Shown: positions 25,036 to 34,112, numbered from the stretch's first letter. The stretch: 64,000 nucleotides of DNA from Lentzea albidocapillata subsp. violacea (GCF_900100275.1 NZ_FNET01000007.1:280119-344118), one strand, 5' to 3'. Notes: generated by a model from the sequence alone, not told the origin. A program made the numbers and translations.

Positions 25036-25371
25036 ATGAGCGCAGAACCTGAGCTTTGGGCCCCGCAAGCCTGCACGTTGCCCACCGCGGCACGTCCGCT
25101 GCGTGTCGCCGAGTTCGACGAGTTGTTCACGGAGGCAGTGCGTGGGGTCCGGCGCATGGGCGCGACTTCCGTGTCGATGGACCTCACCCCGAGCCCTGAG
25201 GTGGCTGCGCGCGCGGCCGAACTCGCTGTCCGGGAGGTTGGCTGCTGTTCGTTCTTCACCTTTGGCTTGATCGTGACCGGCGGCAGCCTGTGCTTGGAAA
25301 TCACCGTTCCAGAGCAGCACGCCGATGTGCTCGAGGCGCTTGCGGCACGGGCTGAAGGGGCGTCGGCATGA
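25036..25371 (+). CDS. Small Cys-pair protein beside a MerR regulator
   Basis: A 111-residue protein I cannot assign to a named family. It begins with a short variable segment, then a helical region and a conserved-looking REVGCCSFFTF motif followed by two beta strands (LCLEITVP) and a terminal helix. The CC pair and the coupled MerR-type regulator (four-base overlap, ATGA) suggest metal or thiol chemistry, and its position beside the arsenic island supports this. The motif resembles small actinobacterial proteins accompanying heavy-metal MerR regulators, from memory rather than a search. Confidence 0.65.
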   Translation: MSAEPELWAPQACTLPTAARPLRVAEFDELFTEAVRGVRRMGATSVSMDLTPSPEVAARAAELAVREVGCCSFFTFGLIVTGGSLCLEITVPEQHADVLEALAARAEGASA

Positions 25372-26138
25372 CCGGGCTGCGTGCGGGGGAGATTGCCGAC
25401 GCGGCGGGCGTGAACCGGCAGACCCTGCGGTACTACGAGCGCGTCGGGCTGCTGACCGAGCCGGACCGGACGTTGGGCGGGCACCGGATGTATCCGCCGG
25501 AGACGGTGACCGTCATCCGGGTCATCAAGGCCGCCCAACGACTCGGGTTCACTCTCGACGAGGTCGCCGAACTGCTCGATCTTGGCGCGCATCGGCATGG
25601 CAGGACCGGGTTGCAGGTGAGAGCGAGCGCGAAACTCGCCGAGGTCGAGGCCAGGATCGAGGACCTGGGACTCATCCGGGACACGCTGCGAGCGGCGGTG
25701 GCGGCGGGTTGTGACGACCTCATCGCCTGCTCGCACGTCCCGTCCTGTCCGTTGCCGTTCGCCGGTCCTGCGGAAGGGAAGGCCAGGCGGCTCTCACTGA
25801 GGGAGATGGATCGGGGTGCCGGGGCCGACGGGGATATCGGCGAAGTAGAAGACGGCGAGCAGCGCGGCCCAGAACACCCAGAACGGGATGACATAGATCG
25901 ACAGACGCGCCATCAGCGTGCCGAGCCCGGTGCCCGGTTGGTACTTGCGGACGAAGGTGAGCAGGACCAGGAGGTAGGGATTCATCGGGGTGATGATCTG
26001 GGTGGCGGAGTCTCCGATTCGGAACGCGGCCTGAACGAGGCCAGGCTCGAATCCCAGCAGCAGGAAGGCTGGAATGAACACCGGCGCCATGAGGGACCAC
26101 ATGGCGGAGCCGGAGATGATGAACAGGTTGAGCAGTGA
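25368..26138 (+). CDS. MerR family regulator with read-through tail
   Basis: The first 140 residues are a normal MerR-type activator: HTH at 5-45 (AGVNRQTLRYYERVGLL), a coiled-coil dimer helix (about 85-115) and a C-terminal metal loop with CDDLIACSHVPSCPLPF (three Cys). Family members usually stop shortly after the PLPF motif. Here the frame continues about 115 codons through the antisense strand of the AbgT gene. That tail is hydrophilic and of unlikely composition, so the natural stop was probably lost by rearrangement near 25780-25793. The regulator presumably controls the small Cys-pair gene with which it is coupled. Metal specificity (Hg, As or other) is unknown. Confidence 0.75.
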   Translation: MTGLRAGEIADAAGVNRQTLRYYERVGLLTEPDRTLGGHRMYPPETVTVIRVIKAAQRLGFTLDEVAELLDLGAHRHGRTGLQVRASAKLAEVEARIEDLGLIRDTLRAAVAAGCDDLIACSHVPSCPLPFAGPAEGKARRLSLREMDRGAGADGDIGEVEDGEQRGPEHPERDDIDRQTRHQRAEPGARLVLADEGEQDQEVGIHRGDDLGGGVSDSERGLNEARLESQQQEGWNEHRRHEGPHGGAGDDEQVEQ

Positions 26139-27341
26139 GGCCAGCGCGACGAACAGCAGGATGCCACCGAATCCGGTCAGGCCGAGTGCGGTGAGGGCTT
26201 CGGCGCTCTTGACCGCGAGCAGGGATCCCACGTTCGTCCAGGAGAACAGGGCGATGAACTGGGAGACCGCGAAGATCAGCACGATGTAGCCCGCGACCTC
26301 CTTGACCGAGTCGGCCATGAGCCTGGGTACGTCACGATTGGACGTCACGGCGCGGATGCTGATGCCGTAGACGATGCCCGTGGCCATGAAAGCGACGAAC
26401 AGGATGGGCACGAGGCCGCTCAAGAACGGGGAGGGGACGAACGCGCCGTTGTCGCCGCGAAGCGGGCTTCCCGGCACGAGCCATCCTCCGAAGACCACGA
26501 GAAGGTAGACCGCGAGGGTGATCAGGGCATTGCGCAGGCCCCGGCGTTCGACCGGGTCGAGCCCGCTTGCCACCTCGTCGTCGCCGGCTTCGAGGTCCTG
26601 GTAGGTACCCAGGCGGGGTTCGACGATGTGGGCGGTGATCCAGCCGCCCACGAACGGCAGCACCAGCCCGGAGGCTGCGGTGAAGAACCAGTTCATCGCG
26701 ATGTGGGTGTCGATGCCCGCGCCCATCGGCAGGATGTCGACCGCTTTGCTGGTGATCCCGGCCAGCAGCGCGTCGGAGCTGCCCAGCAGCAGGCCGGCCC
26801 CGTAACCACCGCTGACGCAGGCGAAGCCGCCGATGAGCCCGGCGACGGGGTGTCTGCCGGCCTCACGGAACAACAGCGCGGCCAGCGGCGGGATGACGAT
26901 CATCGACACGTCGGACATCACGTGTGCCTGGAAACCGACGAATGCCACGGCGTAGGGCAGGACCCGGCCGGGGACCCAGGTCAGAGCTGCCCGGACGACG
27001 GCCTTGAGCAGGCCGGTTCGTTCGGCGACGCCCACGGCCATGAGCATGAGCAAGACGTTGCCCAGTGGCGGGAACTCGATGAAGTTCTCGATCATCTTGG
27101 TGATCAGGAACTCGGCTCCGTCGCCGGTGAACAGTCCTCGGATGGCGATCGGTTTGCTCGTGCCGGGGATGGTCACCGTGGTGCCGAAGGCAGCGAAGAC
27201 AGTGGATACGACCGCGAGGACGGCGAAGAGATAGACGAAGAGCATGAAGGGATCCGGCAGGCGGTTGCCGACCCGTTCGATACCTTCGAGAGTGGAGGAG
27301 AAGACCCGTTTCGCCGGTCGGGTCCAAGGTGGCTTGGCCAT
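25794..27341 (-). CDS. AbgT family transporter
   Basis: A 515-residue membrane protein of the AbgT family with about 11-13 hydrophobic segments, starting at an ATG with GGAGA upstream. Recognisable features are NRLPDPFMLFVYLF near the N-terminus and the TPMNPYLLVLLTFVRKYQPG segment near the C-terminus. E. coli AbgT takes up p-aminobenzoyl-glutamate, while other members export sulfonamides. The neighbouring M20 amidohydrolase gene on the same strand supports uptake and cleavage of an aminoacyl conjugate. A longer frame from 27458 is rejected because it lacks a ribosome site. Confidence 0.9.
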   Translation of the reverse strand: MAKPPWTRPAKRVFSSTLEGIERVGNRLPDPFMLFVYLFAVLAVVSTVFAAFGTTVTIPGTSKPIAIRGLFTGDGAEFLITKMIENFIEFPPLGNVLLMLMAVGVAERTGLLKAVVRAALTWVPGRVLPYAVAFVGFQAHVMSDVSMIVIPPLAALLFREAGRHPVAGLIGGFACVSGGYGAGLLLGSSDALLAGITSKAVDILPMGAGIDTHIAMNWFFTAASGLVLPFVGGWITAHIVEPRLGTYQDLEAGDDEVASGLDPVERRGLRNALITLAVYLLVVFGGWLVPGSPLRGDNGAFVPSPFLSGLVPILFVAFMATGIVYGISIRAVTSNRDVPRLMADSVKEVAGYIVLIFAVSQFIALFSWTNVGSLLAVKSAEALTALGLTGFGGILLFVALASLLNLFIISGSAMWSLMAPVFIPAFLLLGFEPGLVQAAFRIGDSATQIITPMNPYLLVLLTFVRKYQPGTGLGTLMARLSIYVIPFWVFWAALLAVFYFADIPVGPGTPIHLPQ

Positions 27342-27467
27342 TGCTGTCTCCGTTGACGTCAAGGTAGCTGGGCTGAGGTGTGCGGGACATGCCCAACCCG
27401 AGGACGGCGCCGTTCTCGCGCGCTCAGTGTGCGCACCGAACCGCCGTTTCCCGGGCACCAGGGCCGG

Positions 27468-28820
27468 TCAACCCGGTTCGGTTGACAGGTCTGCTCGGGA
27501 TCCCCGCGGCGGGGAGCCAAGGCGGTGTGAGTCGCCGGGATGTGGGATGCGGATGAGCTCGTCGAGGACCTCCAGAGCCACGGCCATGGCGGATTCATCG
27601 ATGTCGAACGACGGGTGGTGGTGGGGCGCACGGTGGTCGGCGCCGACCACCGCGTAGGTGGCCATGCCACCGTTCTGCTGCACCGCGCGCGCGAACAGGC
27701 TGGCGTCGTCGCTGCCGTTCATCCGCCACAGCGCAGGTGCGGCGGAGTCGCCGAGGAGTTCGGCCGCGACCCGTCCGACGGCGTCGACGAGCGGACGGTC
27801 GCAGCGCATGGTGGTGGACCCACCGGTGCGGTGCAGTTCCAGCCTCAGATCGTGCATCGCCGCGGCGCCGTGCAGCCGGGTCTCGATGCGTTCGGTGAGG
27901 TCCTCGCAGACGGCACTGTCGGTCGACCGGGCTTCCAGGGTCATCTCCGCCCAGGACGGCACGATGTTGACGTTGTCGCCCGCGCGCAGCGTGCCGACGT
28001 TGATTCGGGTGTCCGCGGTCGAGTACCGCGGCAGCGCCATCACGGCCAGCGCCGCGCTTGCGGCCCCGAGCAGTGCGTTGCGTCCCTCCTGGGGAGACAG
28101 CGCCGCATGGGCGGCGGCGCCGGTGAAGGTCGCCCGCAGTTTGGTCGTGGCCAGCATGCCCTCGACTCCACCGGCGACCACTCCGGTGGGCAGGTCCAGA
28201 CCCAGGTGCAGCGCAACGAACCTGTCCACCCCGTCGACCGCCCCGGCGGCGAGCATCGAAGCCGCACCCCGGCCACCTTCCTCGGCGGGCTGGAACAGCA
28301 ACCTCACTCGCCCGGCGAAGCCGCGATCGGCGACGAGCCGCTCGGCCAGAGCCAGCCCGATCGCCGTATGCCCGTCGTGGCCGCATGCGTGCATGAATCC
28401 ATCCGCGCAGCGAAATCCCGCGGCCGCTGGAACGTGGGCGGGCTCATCCGACTCGGTCAGCGGCAGCGCGTCCATGTCGAACCTCAGCGCCCAGGTGGGG
28501 CCCGGAAGATCACCCTCGATCTCGCACACCACCGCCGTCCCGTGCGCGGCGGCGAACTCCGCGAGCGCGGCATCCGCTCCAGCGGCGACGGCACGAGCGG
28601 CGAATCGGTCCCGCTGATCAACGCTCGGATAGTCGCTCACGGCTCCGGTACGCATCGCATCGCGGCCGGTGCGGGGCTCGATCCCCAGCGCACGCAGCCA
28701 CGTGACCACGATCGTCGAGGTGCGGATCTCCAGGAAGGCGGGCTCGGCATGTCGATGGAGGTCGCGACGCACAGCCACGAGTTCGTCGTAGGTCATCTGT
28801 CCGTGCTCCCGAATCTGCAT
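27468..28820 (-). CDS. M20 family amidohydrolase, AbgB-like
   Basis: A 450-residue metallopeptidase of the M20D amidohydrolase group. The metal-binding motif ACGHDGHTAIGLALAERL and the acidic FQPAEEGGRG are visible, and a lid domain occupies the middle (about 230-350). It is expected to hydrolyse amide bonds of N-acylated amino acids or p-aminobenzoyl-glutamate. The AbgT transporter gene directly downstream on the same strand strongly supports such a role. The ATG at 28820 is chosen, though a second ATG eight codons on has a better ribosome site. A divergent Lrp-type regulator lies 14 bases away. Confidence 0.88.
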   Translation of the reverse strand: MQIREHGQMTYDELVAVRRDLHRHAEPAFLEIRTSTIVVTWLRALGIEPRTGRDAMRTGAVSDYPSVDQRDRFAARAVAAGADAALAEFAAAHGTAVVCEIEGDLPGPTWALRFDMDALPLTESDEPAHVPAAAGFRCADGFMHACGHDGHTAIGLALAERLVADRGFAGRVRLLFQPAEEGGRGAASMLAAGAVDGVDRFVALHLGLDLPTGVVAGGVEGMLATTKLRATFTGAAAHAALSPQEGRNALLGAASAALAVMALPRYSTADTRINVGTLRAGDNVNIVPSWAEMTLEARSTDSAVCEDLTERIETRLHGAAAMHDLRLELHRTGGSTTMRCDRPLVDAVGRVAAELLGDSAAPALWRMNGSDDASLFARAVQQNGGMATYAVVGADHRAPHHHPSFDIDESAMAVALEVLDELIRIPHPGDSHRLGSPPRGSRADLSTEPG

Positions 28821-28834
28821 GGTCTTAGAGCGTG

Positions 28835-29953
28835 ATGGCGGATGACGAGAGTGTGGACATCGTTGAATCACGGGTGCAAAGATGCTCGGAACTGTTCAAC
28901 CGGGGTGATCATTTGCAGGATTCGTCCACACTTGACGAGCTGGATCTCGCGTTGATCAACGCCATCCAGATCGCACCCCGCGCCGCCTGGTCGACGATCG
29001 GCCGGGCGCTGGAGCTGAGCCCCACCACAGCCACCCGGCGATGGCAGCGCATCACCGACAACGGGCTGGCGTGGGTCACCACCTATCCCCGCCTGAAGGT
29101 ATGGGCGCGAAACCACTGCATGGCCTGCGTCGAAGTCGACTGCGCTCCCGCCGAACGTGACCACGTCGTCGCAGCCCTGGCGCAGCAGCCGCAGGTCATC
29201 TCGCTGCACCAGGCCAGCAGCGGACGTGACCTCTTCGCCCTGGTGATGACGGCCGACCTGCACGCGCTGTCCCGCTTCGTGCTGGAGCAACTGAACAAGC
29301 TCAGCGGCGTCCATCGCGTCCGCACACATCCGGTGACCCAGGTCTACGGCGAAGGCAGCACCTGGCGGCTCAACGCCCTCACACCCGCACAGCGGACCTA
29401 CCTGACCAGACACGCACCGCCTGGGAACGCGGACAGCGAGATCCTGCCCGAGCGCTACCGCGAGCTACTGCTCGCACTGGGAGGCGACGGCCGCCGATCG
29501 ATAGCCCAACTCGCGAGCCTGTCGTCGACCAGCCTCTCCACCACGCGCCGGCGCCTGCAGCGCGTCCTCCATGAGGGCATGATCACCCTGCGCTGCGAAG
29601 TAGCCCAGAACATCGCGGGATGGCCCGCCTCCGCCATCCTCTGGGCCCGAGTCCCACCCGACCACCTCGACGCCGCCGCCAGGACCCTGGCCACCCTGCC
29701 CGAGCTCCGGTTCTGCGCCGCCATCACCGGCTCGAACAATCTCGTCATGATCGTCTGGCTGAACTCGGCCAGTGATCTGCTACGGCTGGAAACCAGCCTC
29801 GCCGAACGCCTCCCGACAATGACGCTCACCGAGCGCGCCATCACTTTGCGTCAGTCCAAACGCCAGGGGTGGCTGCTCGACGACGTCGGCCGCGCCACCG
29901 CCGTGATCCCCATCGACCCCTGGCACGAGATCGAAGCACCAACGCCTGCCTGA
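28835..29953 (+). CDS. Tandem-duplicated Lrp/AsnC family regulator
   Basis: A 372-residue regulator made of two Lrp/AsnC units. Each unit has an AsnC-type HTH (LDELDLALINAIQ and RRSIAQLASLSSTSLSTTRRRLQ) followed by a ligand-binding RAM-like domain (about 70-150 and 250-345). Internally duplicated Lrp proteins are known in actinobacteria. It is divergent from the amidohydrolase-transporter operon with a 14-base gap and is its likely regulator, responding to an amino acid product. A GTG one codon upstream is an alternative start. Confidence 0.88.
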   Translation: MADDESVDIVESRVQRCSELFNRGDHLQDSSTLDELDLALINAIQIAPRAAWSTIGRALELSPTTATRRWQRITDNGLAWVTTYPRLKVWARNHCMACVEVDCAPAERDHVVAALAQQPQVISLHQASSGRDLFALVMTADLHALSRFVLEQLNKLSGVHRVRTHPVTQVYGEGSTWRLNALTPAQRTYLTRHAPPGNADSEILPERYRELLLALGGDGRRSIAQLASLSSTSLSTTRRRLQRVLHEGMITLRCEVAQNIAGWPASAILWARVPPDHLDAAARTLATLPELRFCAAITGSNNLVMIVWLNSASDLLRLETSLAERLPTMTLTERAITLRQSKRQGWLLDDVGRATAVIPIDPWHEIEAPTPA

Positions 29954-30137
29954 CGAAGGCCCAGTTCGGTGGAGACTCGTCACGTTCACTCGGTGGGCGT
30001 AACGGTCAGCACCCCGCAGGTCGATCACCGCCAGGTTCCATCAGTCCACAAAGGATGGTTGAGAGGAACCGGCAATGAAGGCCCGTCTGGCGGCTTGCTC
30101 CACGTGCTCGGCACCGTCGAGGTGCCGGTACCGGCCA
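29954..30137. other. Intergenic region, no gene recognised
   Basis: Short frames on both strands show no recognisable domain or convincing ribosome site. It separates the Lrp-type regulator from the carbohydrate operon. Confidence 0.4.
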
Positions 30138-30314
30138 TCATCGAGGGCCATTCGTGGGCGAGCACCGCGCGGGTTCTGCGTGGGCGTTGCTCACGTCCAG
30201 ATTGCTCATACCCTCGACGCGGAACGTGACGCAGGAGCGGCGCAGGTACTGCAGCACGGTCCGCTGCAGCGACGGATCGAAATGGCAGCCCTCCTGCCTC
30301 CTGCGGGTGACCAT
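30138..30314 (-). CDS. Possible small protein at the end of the sugar operon
   Basis: A 58-residue frame beginning ATG at 30314 behind a perfect AGGAGG site with good spacing. That site overlaps the stop region of the DUF2264 gene, so translation could continue from it. The product is basic at the N-terminus (VTRRRQEG) with a hydrophobic LQRTVLQYLRRSC helix and a NLDVSNAHAEP stretch. I recognise no family. It could be a real small protein or the front of a truncated gene. Confidence 0.4.
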   Translation of the reverse strand: MVTRRRQEGCHFDPSLQRTVLQYLRRSCVTFRVEGMSNLDVSNAHAEPARCSPTNGPR

Positions 30315-30322
30315 GGCTCCTC

Positions 30323-32242
30323 CTAAGGATTTGGCAGGGTGATCCTCGTGTCCAGTCCGTCGCTCCACCGCAGCACGACGTCGTCGCCGCGCACGGTGAT
30401 CACGGGGTTGCTGATGGCGACGCGGCTCCGGTCCAGGCGCACGGCCGCGGCGACCACGTCACCACACGCGACGGGGTCGCCGGTGCCGAGCCACGGAACG
30501 GCGGCGAACTTGCCCAGAGGTGACACGCCGCCTTCGGTGTGCACGCCTGCCTGGTCCAGGCCGCGCAGGCCGCACAGCGAAGAACGCACGTGCGCGTCGG
30601 TCACCACAATCTGGCAGCGCGCCGGGGTTTCGGCGCGTGGCCGGGTGTCGGCGGCGACGGGCCAGCCGGACAACCGCAGCCGGGCGTCGGTCTCGCCGTC
30701 GACGCGCACGATGCGGATCTCCACGCCGTCGCGCACGACCGAGACCACCAGCAGCGGAGGTCCTTCCACTGTCTCGCCATCGCGGCCGGAGCCGTGGTCG
30801 GGTGAGTTGTCCGCGCCGGTGTCGACCCAGCGCACCGGGCCATGGGAACCGCCGGCGAGGACGCTACCGGGCAGCTCGTGGAGGAACAACGTCCGGAAGC
30901 CCGCGCGGTGGCTGGCCGCACCCGCGGCGTTGAGCAGCACCACCGAGTTGTCCACCAGCCGCTCCAGTGGCGGCATCGTCGCGGTGGAATAGCCCAGCCT
31001 GGCGTACAACGGGGAGTCCGTGCGCCGGTCGCCGGGCAGCGCGTGGTCCGTGCCGTGGTTGACCACGGTGACGATGCCGTCGGCGCGGTTGCCCGACACC
31101 AGCCAGCCCGGCGCGGCGATCACGCGGGTGAAGTCCTTCGACTCCACCGGCAGCGGACGTTCCACGTCCGTCCACACGGGATGGTCGGCGGGCAGGGCCA
31201 GCCCGAGCATGCCCTTGGCGGCCCAGTAGGGCGACCCCGGCCCGGAGTACGCCTGGCGGATCGCGGGCCAGCCGCCGTGCCAGCCGAGGCGCAGCAGGCC
31301 GTCCGGTTCGAGCGAGCCGTTGTCGACGAAGTGTTTCAGCACACCGGACGCGGCCCGGCGCAGCAGTCCCGGCGGTGGCCCGGGCACGCCAGTCATCGCG
31401 GCGACCCAGAACGGCGCCGCGGCCGCGAACCGGTAGGTGAGGCTGCGGCCCTGCATGAGCGGCGAACCGTCGGCGCCGGTCAGCGCCACCGCGTCCCGCA
31501 GGTACCGCGAGAGATCATCGGACCAGGTGCGGCGTACTTCCTGCGGGCACAGCGAATCGGGCACGTCGAACAGGTGCGTCCACAGCAGCGGGTACAGGTG
31601 CAGCGCCCAGCCCGTGTAGTGGTCGTACGCGCGTTCCTCGCCGTCGCTGAGCCATCCGCCCGGCCGCCGGAACGACGCGTGCAGGGCGAGATCGTGCTCG
31701 ATGTCCTCTGTGGACCAGGGGCCGCCGGCCTCCCGCAGGAACGACTCCACGACGATGCGGAACCACACCCAGTTGATCGGCGGGTACGGCTGGCCGACCA
31801 CGGTGCCCAGCCACTCGACCACCCGTTCGCGTACGTCGTCGCCGAGGTGGTCCCACAGCCACGGTTTGGTCAGCTGCAGCACCAGCGCGATCGACGCCGC
31901 CTCGACCTTGGCCTGGCCCAGCTCGTCCGGTCGTGGCCAGGCCTCTGGCGAATGCGGGTCGGTACCCGCGGCCAGACCCCAGGCGTAGCGCTCCAGCAGC
32001 GCGGGATCGCCGCCGCCCGCGACCCGGAAGCCGGCGAGCAGGAACGTGCGCGCGAAGCCTTCCAGCCCGTCGGAGACCGGGCCGTAACGGCTCGGTGCGC
32101 CGGGCAGGTCGATCCGCGCACACCTCGGGGACCAGTACTGGTTGACGGCGTCGAGCATCTGGTCGGCGACGGCTTCCCAATGCGCGCGGGTCCAGCCCGT
32201 GCGCGGGGAGAGGAAGCGGTTCGCCGGTGGCAGCGTTGTCAT
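30323..32242 (-). CDS. DUF2264 domain protein
   Basis: A 639-residue protein. The first 350 residues are the DUF2264 domain: HWEAVADQMLDAV, GDPALLERYAWGL, PPINWVWFRIVVESFL and FRRPGGWLSDGEERAYDHY. Its all-helical pattern suggests an (alpha/alpha) toroid, as in unsaturated glucuronyl hydrolases and polysaccharide lyases. The C-terminal part is beta-rich. Family members are found in polysaccharide-use loci, and a glycoside-cleaving role is likely but unproven. No signal peptide is seen, so it should act on an imported oligosaccharide. It starts inside the upstream dehydrogenase gene (ATGA overlap), as the fifth gene of the operon. Confidence 0.85.
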   Translation of the reverse strand: MTTLPPANRFLSPRTGWTRAHWEAVADQMLDAVNQYWSPRCARIDLPGAPSRYGPVSDGLEGFARTFLLAGFRVAGGGDPALLERYAWGLAAGTDPHSPEAWPRPDELGQAKVEAASIALVLQLTKPWLWDHLGDDVRERVVEWLGTVVGQPYPPINWVWFRIVVESFLREAGGPWSTEDIEHDLALHASFRRPGGWLSDGEERAYDHYTGWALHLYPLLWTHLFDVPDSLCPQEVRRTWSDDLSRYLRDAVALTGADGSPLMQGRSLTYRFAAAAPFWVAAMTGVPGPPPGLLRRAASGVLKHFVDNGSLEPDGLLRLGWHGGWPAIRQAYSGPGSPYWAAKGMLGLALPADHPVWTDVERPLPVESKDFTRVIAAPGWLVSGNRADGIVTVVNHGTDHALPGDRRTDSPLYARLGYSTATMPPLERLVDNSVVLLNAAGAASHRAGFRTLFLHELPGSVLAGGSHGPVRWVDTGADNSPDHGSGRDGETVEGPPLLVVSVVRDGVEIRIVRVDGETDARLRLSGWPVAADTRPRAETPARCQIVVTDAHVRSSLCGLRGLDQAGVHTEGGVSPLGKFAAVPWLGTGDPVACGDVVAAAVRLDRSRVAISNPVITVRGDDVVLRWSDGLDTRITLPNP

Positions 32243-33255
32243 GCCTGCACTGCCAGCCCGTGCCGGGTGACCGGTTCGACCGGGGCCAGACCCACGACGT
32301 AGCGCTCCAGCTCGTCCAGTGCCGCCGCGGCCATGAGCCGCGTCTCCGAGCCCAACGACCCTGCGACGTGCGGTGTGATCACCACGTTGGGCAGGTCGTA
32401 CAGCGGTGACGACGCGGGCAGCGGCTCCGGCTCGGTCACGTCCAGCACCGCGTGCAGGCGTCCCTTCGCGCACGCCTCCTCCAGCGCGGCGGTGTTCACA
32501 AGGGACCCACGGGCGGTGTTGAGCAACGTGGCGTGGTCCGGGAGCACGGCCAGTTCGGCCGCGCCGATCAGGTGACGGGTCTCCGGCAACGCGGGTGCGT
32601 GCAGGCTCAGCACATCGGCCTGGGGGAGCGCCTCGGCGAGCGGGACGAGCTCCGCGCCCGCGGCCCGCACCAGCTCGGGATCCACGACGGGGTCGACCAC
32701 CAGCACCCGGCCGAGGTCGAGCCGCCGCACCAGATCCACCACCCGGCGGCCGACCCTGGAGAACCCGACCAGCACGATCGTCCGGTCCAGCCCGGACAGC
32801 TCCCCGCGCAGCTCGCGGTAGGACCAGTCCTCGCGGAACCGGCGTGCGTCCGCAGCCAGGAACGGCACCTTCTTGAACGCCCACAGGATCGCCGCGACGG
32901 CGTACTGGGCGACGGGCTCCGCGTTCACGTGTGCCGCCGTGGTGACGAGGACACCGCGATCGAACACGGCGTCACCGACATGCCCGCGCACGCTGCCCGC
33001 CGCGTGCAGGGCGGCGCGCAGGTTCGGCGCCGCCGCCAGCACGCCGGAGTCGATCGGCGGGCAGCCCCACGAGGTGATCAGCACCTCGACGTCGGCGAGG
33101 CGGCGGCGCACGGCCGGTGCGGAGAAGTCGTGCACCACCAGGGGATCGCCGAGCGTTGCCAGCGCGCGCAGCCGGTCCAGCTCCCGTGGCCCGAACTGCA
33201 GGCCGAACACGTCGGGGCTCATCGCGAGCAGAACCTCTGGCCGATGACCGATCAC
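32239..33255 (-). CDS. D-2-hydroxyacid dehydrogenase family protein
   Basis: A 338-residue NAD-dependent dehydrogenase. The nucleotide-binding loop is GFSRVGRRV (degenerate from GxGxxG). The motifs LNTARGSLVNTAAL and DVTEPEPLP, and the catalytic HVAGSL at ITPHVAGS, place it in the D-isomer 2-hydroxyacid dehydrogenase family. It would oxidise or reduce a 2-hydroxy or 2-keto sugar acid. GTG at 33255 is chosen since it overlaps the permease stop (GTGA); a longer frame reads through the permease gene. Placement between ABC permeases and a DUF2264 gene suggests it processes a uronate-like product. That is inference. Confidence 0.87.
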   Translation of the reverse strand: MIGHRPEVLLAMSPDVFGLQFGPRELDRLRALATLGDPLVVHDFSAPAVRRRLADVEVLITSWGCPPIDSGVLAAAPNLRAALHAAGSVRGHVGDAVFDRGVLVTTAAHVNAEPVAQYAVAAILWAFKKVPFLAADARRFREDWSYRELRGELSGLDRTIVLVGFSRVGRRVVDLVRRLDLGRVLVVDPVVDPELVRAAGAELVPLAEALPQADVLSLHAPALPETRHLIGAAELAVLPDHATLLNTARGSLVNTAALEEACAKGRLHAVLDVTEPEPLPASSPLYDLPNVVITPHVAGSLGSETRLMAAAALDELERYVVGLAPVEPVTRHGLAVQA

Positions 33256-34112
33256 TTGACGCTCCCCGCCGCGAGGCCCGTGCGCCACTGCCGGTTGAGC
33301 ACCAGGAACGCCACCACCAGCGGCAGCACCGCCAGCAGCGAACCGGTGATCACCAGCGGGGTGTACTGGGGGAACTGGTTCTGCCGTGTGCTCCACTGGA
33401 AGAGCCCGAGGCTGAGCGGGAAGAGCTTCGGGTTGGTCAGCAGGACCAGCGGCAGGAAGAAGTTGTTCCAGATCCCGATGAACTGGAACAGCAGCACGGT
33501 CACCACACCGGGCCGCATCATCGGCAGCGCCACGGTGAAGAACGTGCGCAGCTGGCCAGCGCCGTCGACCCTGGCCGCCTCCAGCACCTCGTCCGGCACC
33601 GCCGCGTCGGCGTAGACCTTCGCGAGGTAGACGCCGAACGGGTTGGTGAGCAACGGGATGAACACCGCCCAGAACGTGTCCACCACCCGCAGTTCGGAGG
33701 CGAGCAGGTACATCGGCAGCGCCAGCACCGTCGTGGGCACGAGCACGCCGGTCAGCGTCAGCGCGAACAGCAGCCGCCTGCCGGGAAAGCTCGTCTTGGC
33801 GATGGCGTAGCCGCAGGCGGCGCAGATCAGCGCACCGAGCACCGCTCCGCCGCCCGCGTACAGCACGGAGTTGAGCAGCCAGTGCCAGAAGATCCCGTTC
33901 TCCTGCGCGAACAACGCCTTGATGTTGGCCCACAGGTTCCACTGGCCGAACTCGAACGCACCGGTCGTGGAGAAGTCGCCGAGCGACTTGGTCGCCGAGG
34001 TGGCGAGCCACACCAGCGGCAGCAGGCTGTACAGCGCCGCGATGACCAGGACCAGGTGCACGGCCGGTGTGGAAACCCAGCGCGACTGCCTGTCCACAAT
34101 GGACGTGCTCAT
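33252..34112 (-). CDS. Carbohydrate ABC transporter permease
   Basis: A 286-residue inner-membrane subunit of a CUT1-type sugar importer, MalG-like. It has six hydrophobic helices and the EAA loop EAARVDGAGQLRTFF that contacts the ATPase. It overlaps the previous permease and the following dehydrogenase by four bases each. No ATPase gene is present in the window, so the importer probably uses a shared MsiK-type ATPase, as is common in actinomycetes. Confidence 0.92.
   Translation of the reverse strand: MSTSIVDRQSRWVSTPAVHLVLVIAALYSLLPLVWLATSATKSLGDFSTTGAFEFGQWNLWANIKALFAQENGIFWHWLLNSVLYAGGGAVLGALICAACGYAIAKTSFPGRRLLFALTLTGVLVPTTVLALPMYLLASELRVVDTFWAVFIPLLTNPFGVYLAKVYADAAVPDEVLEAARVDGAGQLRTFFTVALPMMRPGVVTVLLFQFIGIWNNFFLPLVLLTNPKLFPLSLGLFQWSTRQNQFPQYTPLVITGSLLAVLPLVVAFLVLNRQWRTGLAAGSVK

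Noticed and set aside
29969..30326. Plus-strand short frames between the Lrp-type regulator and the sugar operon
   Set aside because: No ribosome site or domain; the minus-strand frame at 30314 has a far better start signal.
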